DNA of 64,000 nucleotides from Pseudomonas cannabina (GTDB lineage: Bacteria; Pseudomonadota; Gammaproteobacteria; Pseudomonadales; Pseudomonadaceae): positions 3,596,001-3,660,000 of the forward strand of contig NZ_FNKU01000001.1 in NCBI RefSeq assembly GCF_900100365.1, written 5' to 3'. Below are positions 28,098-36,962 of this stretch, piece by piece; positions within the stretch are counted from its first letter, which is position 1, and each line of letters starts with the position of its first letter. The notes under the pieces are model-generated. The model searched no databases. It had not been told where the DNA came from and saw only the letters and a program-made list of their open reading frames with translations. Both the position numbers and the translations under genes were made by a program.

Positions 28098-28412
28098 TCA
28101 GCCGGGCAGCGTCCTTTTCTCACGCGCTTTGGCGGCGCGTAGACGCCTGATTTCCATCGGGTCGGCCAGCAAGGGGCGGTAGATTTCGATTCGCTCACCC
28201 GCCTCCACTACTCGCACAGCAGGATCAGCGACCACCTTGCCGAAAATACCTACAGGGCATTGCGCCAGATCCAGCTCGGGAAACTCCCGATCCATGCCAC
28301 TGAGCGCCAACGCCGTACGTACCGAAGAGCCTGTCGGCACATCGACTGTCAGCAATACCTGACGCTGAACCGTGGCATACACCACTTCTATCTGAATCAA
28401 AGCCTCAGCCAT
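28098..28412 (-). CDS. rnfH: RnfH family protein (RatB-like, UPF0125)
   Basis: This 104-residue ubiquitin-fold protein (MAEALIQIEVVYAT...) belongs to the RnfH family, found next to ratA as the second gene of the ratA-ratB pair. Its biochemical role is unclear. The core GIFGKVVADPAVRVVEAGERIEIYRPLLADP is diagnostic of the family. The start at 28412 overlaps the ratA stop by eight bases, indicating coupled translation; a longer frame to 28550 overlaps ratA and is rejected. Confidence 0.92.
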   Translation of the reverse strand: MAEALIQIEVVYATVQRQVLLTVDVPTGSSVRTALALSGMDREFPELDLAQCPVGIFGKVVADPAVRVVEAGERIEIYRPLLADPMEIRRLRAAKAREKRTLPG

Positions 28413-28839
28413 GCAGCTCTTTCGCGCGCTGACAGAACGCATCCACCAGTGTATTAGCCGCCTGATTGAACAACGGCCCCAAGGTGGCGCGAACAATCGT
28501 CCCGGCGTAATCGAAAGACAGATCAAGGCTGATCTTGCAGGCTTTTTCACCCAGCGGCTTGAAAGTCCAGACGCCGTGAAACTGCTCGAACGGCCCTTCG
28601 ACCAGGCCCATCACAATCGATTCGCCGGGCACCAGCGTGTTGCGCGTCATGAATTTCTGACTCAGACCGCCCTTGGCGATCTCCAGGCTGGCGCGCATTT
28701 GCGACTCGCTGGCGTCAAGCACCGTTGCCGAAGAGCACCACGGCAGAAACTCGGGATAACGAGCCACGTCATTGACCAGGTCATAAAGGAAACCGGCCGG
28801 ATACGGCAGTAAAGCAGAGCGTTGTATGTGCGTAGTCAT
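28405..28839 (-). CDS. ratA: RatA-like START-domain protein (COQ10 family)
   Basis: The 144-residue product is a single START/polyketide-cyclase domain (residues 10-140) with the family start SALLPYPAGFLYDLVNDVARYPEFLPWC. E. coli RatA was reported to block 70S formation; homologues of COQ10 bind ubiquinone, so the role is uncertain. I use MTTHIQRSALL at 28839. It stands seven bases after the transporter gene stop and, with smpB across a divergent promoter, forms the conserved smpB-ratA neighbourhood. Confidence 0.92.
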   Translation of the reverse strand: MTTHIQRSALLPYPAGFLYDLVNDVARYPEFLPWCSSATVLDASESQMRASLEIAKGGLSQKFMTRNTLVPGESIVMGLVEGPFEQFHGVWTFKPLGEKACKISLDLSFDYAGTIVRATLGPLFNQAANTLVDAFCQRAKELHG

Positions 28840-28846
28840 GTGAGCG

Positions 28847-30250
28847 TCATTTCCAGAGCTGAGCGGCAAACACCACAAGAATGCCGAGCGGCGCCACGTA
28901 GCGCATCAAAAAGAAGGTCAGGTTGAAGAGCAGCGGGCTGCGAATCGACAATTCATCGCGCACCGCCTCACGGCCCATCACCCAGCCTGCGAATACCACA
29001 AAACACAATCCACCCAGCGGCAACATGATCCGCGAAGTGAAGAAATCGATGACTCCAAAGAAGTCCAGGCCATTCGATGCACCCCACTGATAGAGGTGGA
29101 ATACGCCCCCATCGTTCACGAAGAACTTGGCTTTCTGCCAGATATTGAACGAAAACACCGTTCCCAAGCCCACGAACCAGCAGGTAAAGGCCAGCCAGAA
29201 CGTTACCCAGGCGCGGCGAATACGGGTGCGCTCGACCAGATAGGCAACCATCGGCTCGAGCAACGAAATCGCCGAACTCCAGGCCGCCACAGCCACCAGT
29301 ACGAAAAAGACGACGCCCATCAACTGACCGAACGCCACGTTGCCGAATGCATAAGGCAATGTTACGAACATCAGCCCCGGCCCTTCACTCGGGTTCAGAC
29401 CTGCGGCAAAAACAATGGGGAATAACGCCAGCCCCGCCAGCAGCGAAACGAACGTATCGAGCAATGCGATGCCGACCACCGTTGTGCTGATCGATGCGCT
29501 TTTGGTCATGTACGCGCCATACACCATGATCGAGCCGACGCCCACGCTCAACGAAAAGAACGCATGCCCCATCGCCGGCAGCAAGCCATCCAGCACCTTG
29601 TCGGGATTGAAGTCGAACATGAAATGCACGCCTTCCATAAAATGCCCGGTGGTCAGGCTATAGCCCAACAACGCCAGCATCAGCAGGAACAGCATCGGCA
29701 TCATGATGCGCAGACTTTTCTCCAGCCCAGCCTCGACACCTTTGCCGATCACCACCGCAGACAGCAGCATGAAGAGGGTATGCCAGAGGATCAGGCGCCA
29801 CGGATCGGCGATGACTGCGCCGAAATAGGCACCCACCTGATCCGGCGAGACGCCCTGAAAGTCGCCCCGCCCCATGTCGATAAGGTAATCCAGCGACCAG
29901 CCGCCCACCACGCTATAGAAGGAGAGAATCAGCAGCGCGGTGATCATCCCGGCGAAAGCGCCCCAGGACCAACGCGCCGAATGCCCCGCCTCGACCGCCA
30001 GGGTCTTGAGCGCATTCGCCGGACTGAGCCGCGAACGGCGCCCGATCAGTGTCTCGGCGATCATGACCGGAACGCCGATCAAGGCAATACACGCCAGAAA
30101 AACCAGCACAAACGCTCCGCCGCCATAGGCACCGACCATGTACGGGAATTTCCAGATACTGCCCAGCCCCACGGCAGAGCCGGTGGCAGCCAGGATGAAC
30201 ACCCAGCGACTTGCCCAGCTACCGTGGACCGAAACCTTGTCCGTCGACAT
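28847..30250 (-). CDS. Sodium-dependent transporter, SNF (NSS) family
   Basis: This 467-residue inner-membrane protein belongs to the neurotransmitter:sodium symporter family, which imports amino acids or amines with sodium. The N-terminal sodium/substrate motif [21 protein letters not shown] lies in helix 1, and about 11-12 hydrophobic segments follow. The ATG at 30250 ([12 protein letters not shown]) is chosen because it matches family N termini; the frame to 30343 is non-conserved. The substrate is not predictable. It is divergent from smpB with about 110 bases between starts. Confidence 0.93.
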   Translation of the reverse strand: MSTDKVSVHGSWASRWVFILAATGSAVGLGSIWKFPYMVGAYGGGAFVLVFLACIALIGVPVMIAETLIGRRSRLSPANALKTLAVEAGHSARWSWGAFAGMITALLILSFYSVVGGWSLDYLIDMGRGDFQGVSPDQVGAYFGAVIADPWRLILWHTLFMLLSAVVIGKGVEAGLEKSLRIMMPMLFLLMLALLGYSLTTGHFMEGVHFMFDFNPDKVLDGLLPAMGHAFFSLSVGVGSIMVYGAYMTKSASISTTVVGIALLDTFVSLLAGLALFPIVFAAGLNPSEGPGLMFVTLPYAFGNVAFGQLMGVVFFVLVAVAAWSSAISLLEPMVAYLVERTRIRRAWVTFWLAFTCWFVGLGTVFSFNIWQKAKFFVNDGGVFHLYQWGASNGLDFFGVIDFFTSRIMLPLGGLCFVVFAGWVMGREAVRDELSIRSPLLFNLTFFLMRYVAPLGILVVFAAQLWK

Positions 30251-30348
30251 TATTGAAACGCCCAGCCAAAAAAGATCGCGCATTGTCCGGGATTCAACCT
30301 TTGTGCTCAAGCACACGCTTTCCCGTAGCCGACATTGATGCAACTCCC

Positions 30349-30354
30349 TATAAT
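30349..30354 (+). promoter_or_regulatory. Perfect TATAAT -10 element before smpB
   Basis: TATAAT ends nine bases before the smpB ATG. With normal spacing transcription would start at about 30361-30364, giving a leader of zero to three bases. No good -35 box is seen 16-18 bases upstream. Confidence 0.5.
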
Positions 30355-30363
30355 GCGCCCCCT

Positions 30364-30846
30364 ATGGCTAAGCTCAAGAAACACCCTACAGGGACCATCG
30401 CGCAAAACAAGAAAGCGCGTCACGATTACTTCATCGAACACAAGTTCGAGGCCGGTCTGGTCCTGTCTGGCTGGGAAGTAAAAAGCCTGCGTGCCACCAA
30501 GGTACAGCTGGTCGACAGTTACGTGCTGCTCAAGGATGGCGAGGCATGGTTGATGGGTTGCCACATCACGCCTCTCAAGACCGCCAGCACGCACGTCATC
30601 GCTGACCCGACACGCACCCGTAAACTGCTGCTGAACCAGCGCGAGCTCGAAAAGCTCACCTCCTCGGTTCAACAGAAAGGCTATGCCTGCGTGGCCCTTT
30701 CCCTTTACTGGAAGCAGCACTTGATCAAGTGCGAAATTGCTCTGGGCAAAGGCAAAAAGGAATACGACAAGCGCCACACGGAACGCGAACGCGATTCGGA
30801 CCGTGAGCTGCAACGCGCCGTTCGCTCCAAGGGCAAGGACGACTAG
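30364..30846 (+). CDS. smpB: SsrA-binding protein SmpB
   Basis: SmpB binds tmRNA and with it rescues stalled ribosomes. The 160-residue protein has the OB-fold body ([26 protein letters not shown]) and the basic C-terminal tail ([14 protein letters not shown]) that occupies the mRNA channel. The start at 30364 gives MAKLKKHP; the frame upstream to 30211 is not conserved. No Shine-Dalgarno sequence precedes the ATG. The tmRNA gene ssrA lies 680 bases downstream, beyond a small secreted-protein gene. Confidence 0.97.
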   Translation: MAKLKKHPTGTIAQNKKARHDYFIEHKFEAGLVLSGWEVKSLRATKVQLVDSYVLLKDGEAWLMGCHITPLKTASTHVIADPTRTRKLLLNQRELEKLTSSVQQKGYACVALSLYWKQHLIKCEIALGKGKKEYDKRHTERERDSDRELQRAVRSKGKDD

Positions 30847-31126
30847 CCTTGCCCGGCGTCAAATGCCTCGCTACAGGCATTTGACGCCACTACCCCGCTT
30901 TCCCCCTTCCTCTGCGCATGATCACAGCCTGAACGCGAAGATCGCCCCATTTTGGTGCCGTGACCGCCCAATGTGGCTTTTTCGCATGAGCCGGAAAAAA
31001 AATAGAACGCCTGCGTTACAACACAGTCAATCCTTTAGGCCCCAACACTCAACGGGCTTTCAAAACCCTCGGGCGACGGTGTCAAAGACCGGCCACACCG
31101 AGTCCACAGGTTATAAGGAGAGACAC
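30847..31126 (+). other. smpB downstream region with a 14-bp palindrome
   Basis: The region holds a perfect 14-base stem (30855-30868 paired with 30875-30888, starting GGCGTCAAATG) with a six-base loop, immediately after smpB. There is no T-run, so it may be an mRNA-stabilising hairpin. The rest shows no gene; the upstream region of the next gene is here. Confidence 0.5.
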
Positions 31127-31411
31127 ATGAAGCGTACCGCCCTCACTGGATTGTTCCTCAGCGCTGCCCTGTTGGCTTCGCCTGTTTTCGCCGCCGATGA
31201 TTTGTGTGCTGCCAACATCAAGACAATCGAAAACGCTCAGGTCTCCTCCGGCACCAACCTGAGCCCTGAAAACAAAACCATGCTCGAAACCACTGAGAAA
31301 AACGCCAAAGCAGCACAAGCGCAGAACGACGAGAAAAAATGCGTCGAGATCACCACCAAGGTGATCACCTCGCTGAAAAACACCGGTTCGGGCAGCGAAG
31401 GCAACAAATAA
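31127..31411 (+). CDS. Small secreted protein of unknown function
   Basis: I do not recognise a family with certainty. The 94-residue product has a clear signal peptide (MKRTALTGLFLSAALLASPVFA, probable cleavage after Ala22), leaving a 72-residue periplasmic protein rich in Lys, Thr, Glu and Asn with two cysteines (Cys27 and Cys72) that could form one disulfide. A strong AAGGAG lies six bases before the ATG, so it is very likely translated. A nine-base inverted repeat (GATCAGGTC, 31420-31451) follows the stop. It sits between smpB and ssrA. Confidence 0.75.
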   Translation: MKRTALTGLFLSAALLASPVFAADDLCAANIKTIENAQVSSGTNLSPENKTMLETTEKNAKAAQAQNDEKKCVEITTKVITSLKNTGSGSEGNK

Positions 31412-31524
31412 TCCACCTTGATCAGGTCCGCCAGCAACGGCTGACCTGATCCATCGCAGCAAACGGGTCGACGTGGCACGCCAATCGGCGTACACTCCGC
31501 CCCAGCGATTGCGAAAGCAGTCTC

Positions 31525-31916
31525 GGGGCCGATTTGGATTCGACGCCGGTGATGAAACTTTAGGTGCATGCCGAGTTGGTAACAGAACTCGTAAATCCAC
31601 TGTTGCAACTTTCTATAGTTGCCAATGACGAAACCTACGGGGAAACAGCTCTCGCCGCGTAAGCGGTGCTTGCCTTCCTTCTGGTAGCTTCGGCTCCAGC
31701 AATCATCAGGGGATGCCTGTAAACCCGAAATGATTGTCATATAGAACAGGATCGTCGCCTAGTACGTTGCGGACGAAGCGACTAAAACTTACGCAACTCG
31801 CCCAAAGCACCCTGCCCGTCGGGTCGCTGAGGGTTAACTTAATAGACACGGCTAAGCATGTAGTACCGACAGCGGAGTACTGGCGGACGGGGGTTCAAAT
31901 CCCCCCGGCTCCACCA
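31525..31916 (+). ncRNA. ssrA: Transfer-messenger RNA (tmRNA)
   Basis: The gene starts GGGGCCGATTTGGATTCGACG and ends with a tRNA-like T-arm (GGGGTTCAAATCCCC) and encoded CCA. The tag reading frame at 31621-31662 reads ANDETYGETALAA followed by TAA, ending in the ALAA degron seen by ClpXP. tmRNA with SmpB rescues ribosomes on broken mRNA. A TACACT -10-like element lies near 31490. The 3' end is the usual integration site for genomic islands, and an integrase gene follows at 32101. Confidence 0.97.
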
Positions 31917-31927
31917 CCTTTACATCT

Positions 31928-31953
31928 AAAGACGTCCAAGGACGTCTTTTTTT
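31928..31953 (+). terminator. ssrA terminator
   Basis: The stem AAAGACGTCC/GGACGTCTTT (31928-31937 and 31940-31949) with a two-base AA loop is followed by TTTT on plus, eleven bases after the tmRNA CCA. Confidence 0.85.
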
Positions 31954-31988
31954 ATGCCTGAAATCCAGTAAATACAAGAGCTTAGAGT

Positions 31989-32097
31989 CCACGAACGTCC
32001 TTCAGCGTTCGTGGCCATCTATGATTTCGTGTATTCCAAGTGGTATTCCAAGCCCTCACCTGCTATTTTTTGGAATACATAAACAGCACTGGAATAC
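31989..32097 (+). promoter_or_regulatory. Repeat array and hairpin before the integrase (possible arm-type sites)
   Basis: A hairpin CCACGAACG/CGTTCGTGG (about 31989-32015) is followed by two direct copies of GTATTCCAA (32031-32039 and 32043-32051) and two inverted copies, TTGGAATAC (32070-32078) and TGGAATAC (32090-32097). Their place between the attachment site and the integrase start fits integrase or excisionase binding sites or an autoregulatory operator. Confidence 0.5.
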
Positions 32098-32410
32098 ACC
32101 ATGGGGGCCCAAGCCACTCGCCTTTCGGACGTAAAAGTCAAAGCCGCGAAGCCGAAGGAAAAGGATTACATACTCACAGACGGCAACGGCCTTCAAATGC
32201 GAGTGAGAATCAATGGATCTAAGCTCTGGAATTTCAACTACATCCAGCCGGTGACGAAAAAGCGGATAAACATGGGATTGGGCGCCTTTCCAGAGGTCAG
32301 CCTGGCGCTAGCCCGCAAGCGAACCGTTGAAGCACGAGAGCTCGTTGCCCAGGGACTGGACCCCAAAGAGAAACGCGATGCGGAGCGTTATGCGAAAAAA
32401 GCAGCCACAG

Positions 32411-34013
32411 CAGACTGTGTGAAAACACACTGATGAAGGCCCAAGCAAACGCCCCGACTTGTTCGGGGCGTTTTTTTTGTATTGGCAGCAGACGAAAAAA
32501 ATGTCCGCTCAGCCCATCAAAGCCATCAGATGGCGCACACCGAGCACTTTAATCGCTCGTTTCAGGTTATAGGCATTCACCGCCAAGGCCATTTCAGCTT
32601 TTGTACCCTCCAGTTGTCGCAGCAAGAAACGGCCATTACCAAATAGCCATTGCTTGAGGTTGCCGAAGGGGTGCTCAACGATGGATCTTCGGTTGGCCAT
32701 CATCTCAGGATGCGCCTGCATTCTTTGCTCCATCCGCTCGAAAGCCTCTTCATGGGCATGTCGTGAGACATAACGGCGCCGGGCTCGAGTGCATTGCGTT
32801 TTCAGCGCGCAGTTGGCGCAGTCATCGACCTCAGCCTGATAGATCCGATCACCTTTGTTGTGCTGTTTTAGCGTTAACCATTTGCCTGCCGGACACTGGA
32901 AACGATCGTGTCCGGTCTCATAGATAAAGTCTTTTCGCTCAAAGAGCTGCTCTTCCTGACTGCCAGGGTTTTTCGAACGATTGGGCGGTACATAGGCCGT
33001 AATCGAAGCATCCTCGCAGGCCTGAAACTGCTTGCCATTGGAGTAGCCGGCATCGGCAGTGACCGTCAGATCATCTTGCTGTAACTCTGCTTTGGCGGCC
33101 TTGGCCATCGGCTCCAGTTGCTTTCGGTCATCGCCATCTTGGGTGACCTCATGATGCAAAATCAGGCAATGCTCGGCGTCCACGACGGTTTGCACGTTGT
33201 AGGCCACACGTGGCCCTTTGGCCGTGCGCATCATTCGGGCATCGCTTTCATGGGTGTTGAACTGCTCGATGCCCATCGAACGCATCAGTGCCTGGCAACT
33301 CTGATTATCCTGTTGTCGAGCCTCAAGCTGTGCCAGGGCTACCTTGATTGCGCTGCGATCAATTGAATCTGTGGTTTCAGCCTTGTCGGCCTCATCCAGC
33401 TCGGCCAGATACTGAGCGATGCGCTTATCCAGTTTTTCTTCCTGGCGCTTGAGCTGCTTCAAATTCACATGACGCCGTGAGGATGCGACCGCCTGAAACT
33501 TGCTGCCGTCGATGGCCACCAACTCACCGGCGATCAAGCCTGCCGTGCGACAAAACCGAACGAAAGCACGGCAGGTCGCGATGAAGGCGGGTTTATTGTT
33601 CTTGCGAAAATCGGCGATGGTCTTGAAGTCGGGCTTGAGCCGGTTGATCAGCCACATCACTTCGATGTTGCGCTGACACTCGGCTTCAAGACGTCGCGAT
33701 GAGCGAATCCGCTGAAAATAGCCGTAGAGGTAGAGTTTTAGCTGATCGGCGGGATCATAAGCAGGGCGCCCCGTGCTTTTTGGAATCGCTTTATCGAAGC
33801 CCAGTTGCACCAGATCGAGCCTGGCAACGTACAGGTCAATGACACGAACGAGGTGATCCTCGGGGATCAACTCTTCCAGCGAGACCGGGAATAGGCTGGT
33901 CTGGCTGCGGGACTCACCTTGGATGTAGGCCATAACGAAAAATGCTCTGTATCTTTCGATACGGAGCATTTTCTTTGAGCGCTGCGCAGATTGCTAGGTT
34001 TTCACACAGTCTG
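32411..34013 (-). mobile_element. IS1182-family insertion sequence, copy A
   Basis: The 1603-bp element has perfect 16-bp terminal inverted repeats (CAGACTGTGTGAAAAC) and one transposase gene. It is flanked by the 4-bp direct repeat ACAG (32407-32410 and 34014-34017), the target duplication, and lies inside the integrase gene. A second, apparently identical copy in opposite orientation is at 58698-60300. Hairpins with T- or A-runs lie near each end. I recall ISPsy6-type elements in P. syringae as relatives; not verified. Confidence 0.93.
32509..33933 (-). CDS. IS1182-family transposase (copy A)
   Basis: The 474-residue DDE transposase starts MAYIQGESRSQTSLFP, the conserved N terminus; the 12 codons before it overlap the end hairpin. 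An N-terminal DUF772-like domain (DPADQLKLYLYGYFQRIRSS) precedes the catalytic domain with VAIDGSKFQAVAS, TVTADAGYSNG and a C-terminal IVEHPFGNLKQW motif; a CxxC-type zinc cluster (CANCALKTQC) lies near residue 375. It looks intact and has the same sequence as copy B. Confidence 0.93.
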   Translation of the reverse strand: MAYIQGESRSQTSLFPVSLEELIPEDHLVRVIDLYVARLDLVQLGFDKAIPKSTGRPAYDPADQLKLYLYGYFQRIRSSRRLEAECQRNIEVMWLINRLKPDFKTIADFRKNNKPAFIATCRAFVRFCRTAGLIAGELVAIDGSKFQAVASSRRHVNLKQLKRQEEKLDKRIAQYLAELDEADKAETTDSIDRSAIKVALAQLEARQQDNQSCQALMRSMGIEQFNTHESDARMMRTAKGPRVAYNVQTVVDAEHCLILHHEVTQDGDDRKQLEPMAKAAKAELQQDDLTVTADAGYSNGKQFQACEDASITAYVPPNRSKNPGSQEEQLFERKDFIYETGHDRFQCPAGKWLTLKQHNKGDRIYQAEVDDCANCALKTQCTRARRRYVSRHAHEEAFERMEQRMQAHPEMMANRRSIVEHPFGNLKQWLFGNGRFLLRQLEGTKAEMALAVNAYNLKRAIKVLGVRHLMALMG

Positions 34014-34374
34014 ACAGAGCACACTTTCGAGAACGTAGCTACTGCGTGGTTCGACCTGAAGAAGGACTCAGTCACTCCGGCTTACGCTGAAGATATTTGG
34101 CGCTCCCTCAAGCTGCACGTCTTCTCGGACCTGGGCACTACCCCAATCTCCGCTATCACTGCCCCTAAGGTCATAACTTTGCTTCGCCCAATTGAAGCAA
34201 AAGGCAACCTCGAAACCGTTAAACGTTTGACTCAACGACTCAACGAGATCTTGACCTATGGCGTTAACTCGGGATTAATTCATTCGAATCCGCTGAGTGG
34301 AATCCGCTCAGTCTTCAAAAAGCCCAAAAAAACAAATATGGCGGCCCTTGCACCCGATGAACTCAAAGAGCTAA

Positions 34375-34473
34375 GGAGGCGCTGATTTATTCGATTTTTC
34401 GTCCCTGCAACGCTCTGGAGGCCTTGATTTATCTGGGGGCAACAGCTGGGTTTTAGAATAAATCAGCGTCTCC
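34375..34473 (+). mobile_element. 99-bp MITE, copy 1 (inside the integrase)
   Basis: A 99-bp element with 18-bp terminal repeats, GGAGGCGCTGATTTATTC and GGAGACGCTGATTTATTC (one mismatch), bounded by the 4-bp repeat CTAA (34371-34374 and 34474-34477). It has no coding capacity and contains in-frame stops. The target type YTAR and the outer ten bases are those of the IS5-family element at 43744-44952. A ~100-bp MITE called MITEPsy1 is described in P. syringae; this looks the same, from memory. Confidence 0.9.
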
Positions 34474-35072
34474 CTAATGGTAACAATTGCCAACGCCAGC
34501 ATAAAAAGAACTACGCGCTGCCTGATCGAGTGGCAGCTTCATACAATGACCCGGCCAGCCGAAGCTGCAACGTCCCGCTGGGCTGATATCGATTTCGAAA
34601 AAAAGATCTGGACGATTCCGGCTGAGCGTATGAAGAAACGTCGGATACACATCATTCCCCTGACTGACCAAGCTTTGGCAATCTTGGAAGCGATCAAGCC
34701 CTACAGTGGACATCGGGAATACGTGTTCCCTGCAGACCGTAACCCCCGCACGCATTGCAACAGCCAGACAGCCAACATGGCGCTGAAACGTATGGGGTTC
34801 GAAGGGCGCCTGGTGAGTCATGGCATGCGTTCGATGGCGAGTACCATCCTCAATGAACACGCTTGGGACCCTGAATTGATTGAGGTGGCGCTCGCACACG
34901 TTGACAAAGACGAAGTGCGGAGTGCCTACAACCGAGCCGACTATATTGAGCGTAGACGTCCAATGATGGCTTGGTGGAGCGAGCACATCTACAGTGCGGC
35001 AACCGGCAACCTTTCAGTTTCAGCAGCCAATGAAAATAGGGACCGTAAAGTCGTTTCGATTCGTTGAGGCTA

Positions 35073-36242
35073 GTGTGCTGTCTCAAAAATAAATTCCCTA
35101 TAAGATCGTCTATGCTTGCTCGTGGATTACACCGTTGGAGGCGAAGAAATGAGCGCCCAAGATATTGCTCTGAGTCCTGAACAACACGCCGAGCTGAGTC
35201 GGCGCACACGATCAGCCACCATCAGTCAGCGTGACGGACGCCGCGCCAGGGTCATCCTGCTAGCTGCTCAAGGTTGTTCTCGGGTTGAAATCGCACGCCT
35301 GGTTGGATTCTCTCTGCGATCGGTCACTCTTTGGTGTCAGCGCTTTCAAGAGCAGGGGCTAGACGGTTTGATCGATAAGCCTGGGCGAGGACGTAAGTCA
35401 TTCTTGCCGCCAGAAGCCTTGGCCCGAGTGCTTGAGCAAGTGGTCCAACCCCGTATTGGCCAGCCTCGCTGGAGCTGTCGAAGTATGGCGAGGGTCGCTG
35501 GTGTTTCTCCGGCCAGCGTCCAGCGCATATGGGCTGCCAATGACATAAAGCCGCACTTGGCTCGTACGTTCAAGCTGTCCAACGATCCCAACTTCGAAGA
35601 GAAATTCTGGGACGTCATCGGGTTGTATCTGGACCCGCCAGACAAAGCACTGGTGCTCTGCTGTGATGAAAAAAGCCAGGTTCAGGCCTTGGAGCGCACT
35701 CAGCCGGGACTACCTTTGGGCATCGGTCATATCCGTACGCAATCGCACGATTATCTTCGCCATGGCACGGTTACCCTGTTCACGGCGCTCGATTACCTCG
35801 AAGGGCGGTTGATCAGCGCTATAGAACGCCAACACCGGCATCAAGAGTGGTTGGACTTTCTCAAGAAAATCAATCGAGAAACGCCCAAGCACCTTCAGTT
35901 GCACCTGATCGTCGACAACTACGCCACGCATAAACATCCGAAAGTGAAAGCCTGGCTCGAAAAGCACAAGCGCTTCCATATGCATTTCACCCCGACCTCA
36001 AGTTCGTGGATGAACATGGTTGAGCGTTTCTTTCGCGACATTACGGTGTACCTGCGCGACGGCAGTTTCAGCTCGGTTCGCGAGCTGGAAAGCTCGATCA
36101 CTACATTTCTGGCACTACGAAATGCACAGCCGACTCGCTACGTTTGGAACGCCAAAGGAGAAGATATCTTGAACAAGATACAACGAGCCCGAGCGACAAT
36201 GAACACTCAGGCTTGAGAGAAGTTAATTTTGAGACAGCACAC
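35073..36242 (+). mobile_element. IS630-family insertion sequence
   Basis: The 1170-bp element begins GTGTGCTGTCTCAAAA and ends with its inverted complement, and is bounded by the TA dinucleotide (35071-35072 and 36243-36244) that IS630 elements duplicate. It starts six bases after the integrase stop codon. Confidence 0.92.
35149..36216 (+). CDS. IS630-family transposase
   Basis: The 355-residue protein has an N-terminal helix-turn-helix (QGCSRVEIARLVGFSLRSV), a second HTH-like region, and the DDE catalytic domain with CCDEKSQVQALERTQPG, HLIVDNYATHKHP and PTSSSWMNMVERFF supplying the acidic triad. I choose the ATG at 35149 (MSAQDIALSPEQ), preceded by GGAGGCGAAGAA; an alternative start at 35116 lies nearer the end. 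The gene looks intact. Confidence 0.92.
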   Translation: MSAQDIALSPEQHAELSRRTRSATISQRDGRRARVILLAAQGCSRVEIARLVGFSLRSVTLWCQRFQEQGLDGLIDKPGRGRKSFLPPEALARVLEQVVQPRIGQPRWSCRSMARVAGVSPASVQRIWAANDIKPHLARTFKLSNDPNFEEKFWDVIGLYLDPPDKALVLCCDEKSQVQALERTQPGLPLGIGHIRTQSHDYLRHGTVTLFTALDYLEGRLISAIERQHRHQEWLDFLKKINRETPKHLQLHLIVDNYATHKHPKVKAWLEKHKRFHMHFTPTSSSWMNMVERFFRDITVYLRDGSFSSVRELESSITTFLALRNAQPTRYVWNAKGEDILNKIQRARATMNTQA

Positions 36243-36300
36243 TAGAACCGGTGGCGAGCAGGAGTCTGGGAGATGGGACGCGTGCAGCGCTATCGGATCT

Positions 36301-36960
36301 TCATAACTTGGCGGCCGTCTCAACATTTGATGTGATTTTTGCATACATCTTCGCGAGAAATGGCTCGACGATGAGCTCCGCCTGAGCCCAATGGTCTTCC
36401 CTGAGCATCGAGTACGGCACATCTAGATGGATCTCTTTATCAAACGGAAAGTCTGTTTCTGTCTCTAATCCAACGATTAATTGCATGTCATCTGGTAACT
36501 CTTTTGCAATGAACTGAAGCACCGCCGGCAAGTTGATGTCGTCTTGAGCCTGCTGGTTCGGCGAGTCGATCACTACAGGCACGTCGAAAGTCCCGGTTAT
36601 ACCCTGGCACGTTTGCCAAAGTGCGGCGTAGTAAGCCAAAATTGATCGAGGGCCTCCGCTTCCTGATAGATCTGGACGTCCAGCAAGCTTCATCTTCGAT
36701 GCGTCTGTTGGGGGGAGTTGCAAGGCAACACGCCCAGACACGTAGTGGGATCTGAAATTCTCCAATATCGCCCGAGTCCTTTTCGGGGCACGGAGTAACT
36801 TCATTTTTTCATCTAGAGCATCTACGGCACACACCGCATTATCGATCGCGCCTTGCAGAAGCTTACGCTCGACTTCGAACGCCGCGACTGCGCTTTCCGC
36901 CCCAATACTTTCAACGACATCCCGAAACTTTAGGTCTCCTTTGCGGGTAGACAGAAGCTT
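36301..36960 (-). pseudogene. C-terminal remnant of an ABC/SMC-type ATPase
   Basis: An open frame of about 219 codons runs from the MITE/IS border to a TGA at 36301. It contains an ABC signature-like DLSGSGGPRSILAYY and, about 35 residues later, a Walker B plus D-loop, PVVIDSPNQQ, so it is the C-terminal head half of an SMC/Rad50-like ATPase; the Walker A half is missing. No credible start with a ribosome site exists, and the frame stops at the insertion border, so the gene is truncated at its 5' end. Such ATPases often sit in defence loci; its original partner is unknown, but the DUF2075 gene lies on the other side of the IS. Confidence 0.75.
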
Positions 36961-36962
36961 AG

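Larger units (their letters stand above)
32101..35067 (+). pseudogene. Tyrosine integrase of an ssrA-integrated island, interrupted by an IS and a MITE
   Basis: Three collinear pieces make one integrase: 32101-32410 (N-terminal DUF4102 arm-binding domain, LSDVKVKAAKPKEKDY), 34018-34374 (core-binding domain, HTFENVATAWF) and 34478-35067 (catalytic domain with Arg in MTRPAEAA, His-Arg in SHGMRS, His in LAHVD and Tyr in AYNRADY). The first gap is an IS1182-family element with 4-bp duplication ACAG, the second a 99-bp MITE with duplication CTAA. Removing both leaves 1257 bases, 418 codons plus stop, without frame loss. As it stands the integrase cannot be made, so the island is probably locked in place. 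The start lacks a clear ribosome site. Confidence 0.92.

Noticed and set aside
32446..32478. Strong hairpin left of IS1182 copy A taken as an integrase terminator
   Set aside because: The same structure is present in copy B, so it belongs to the IS.
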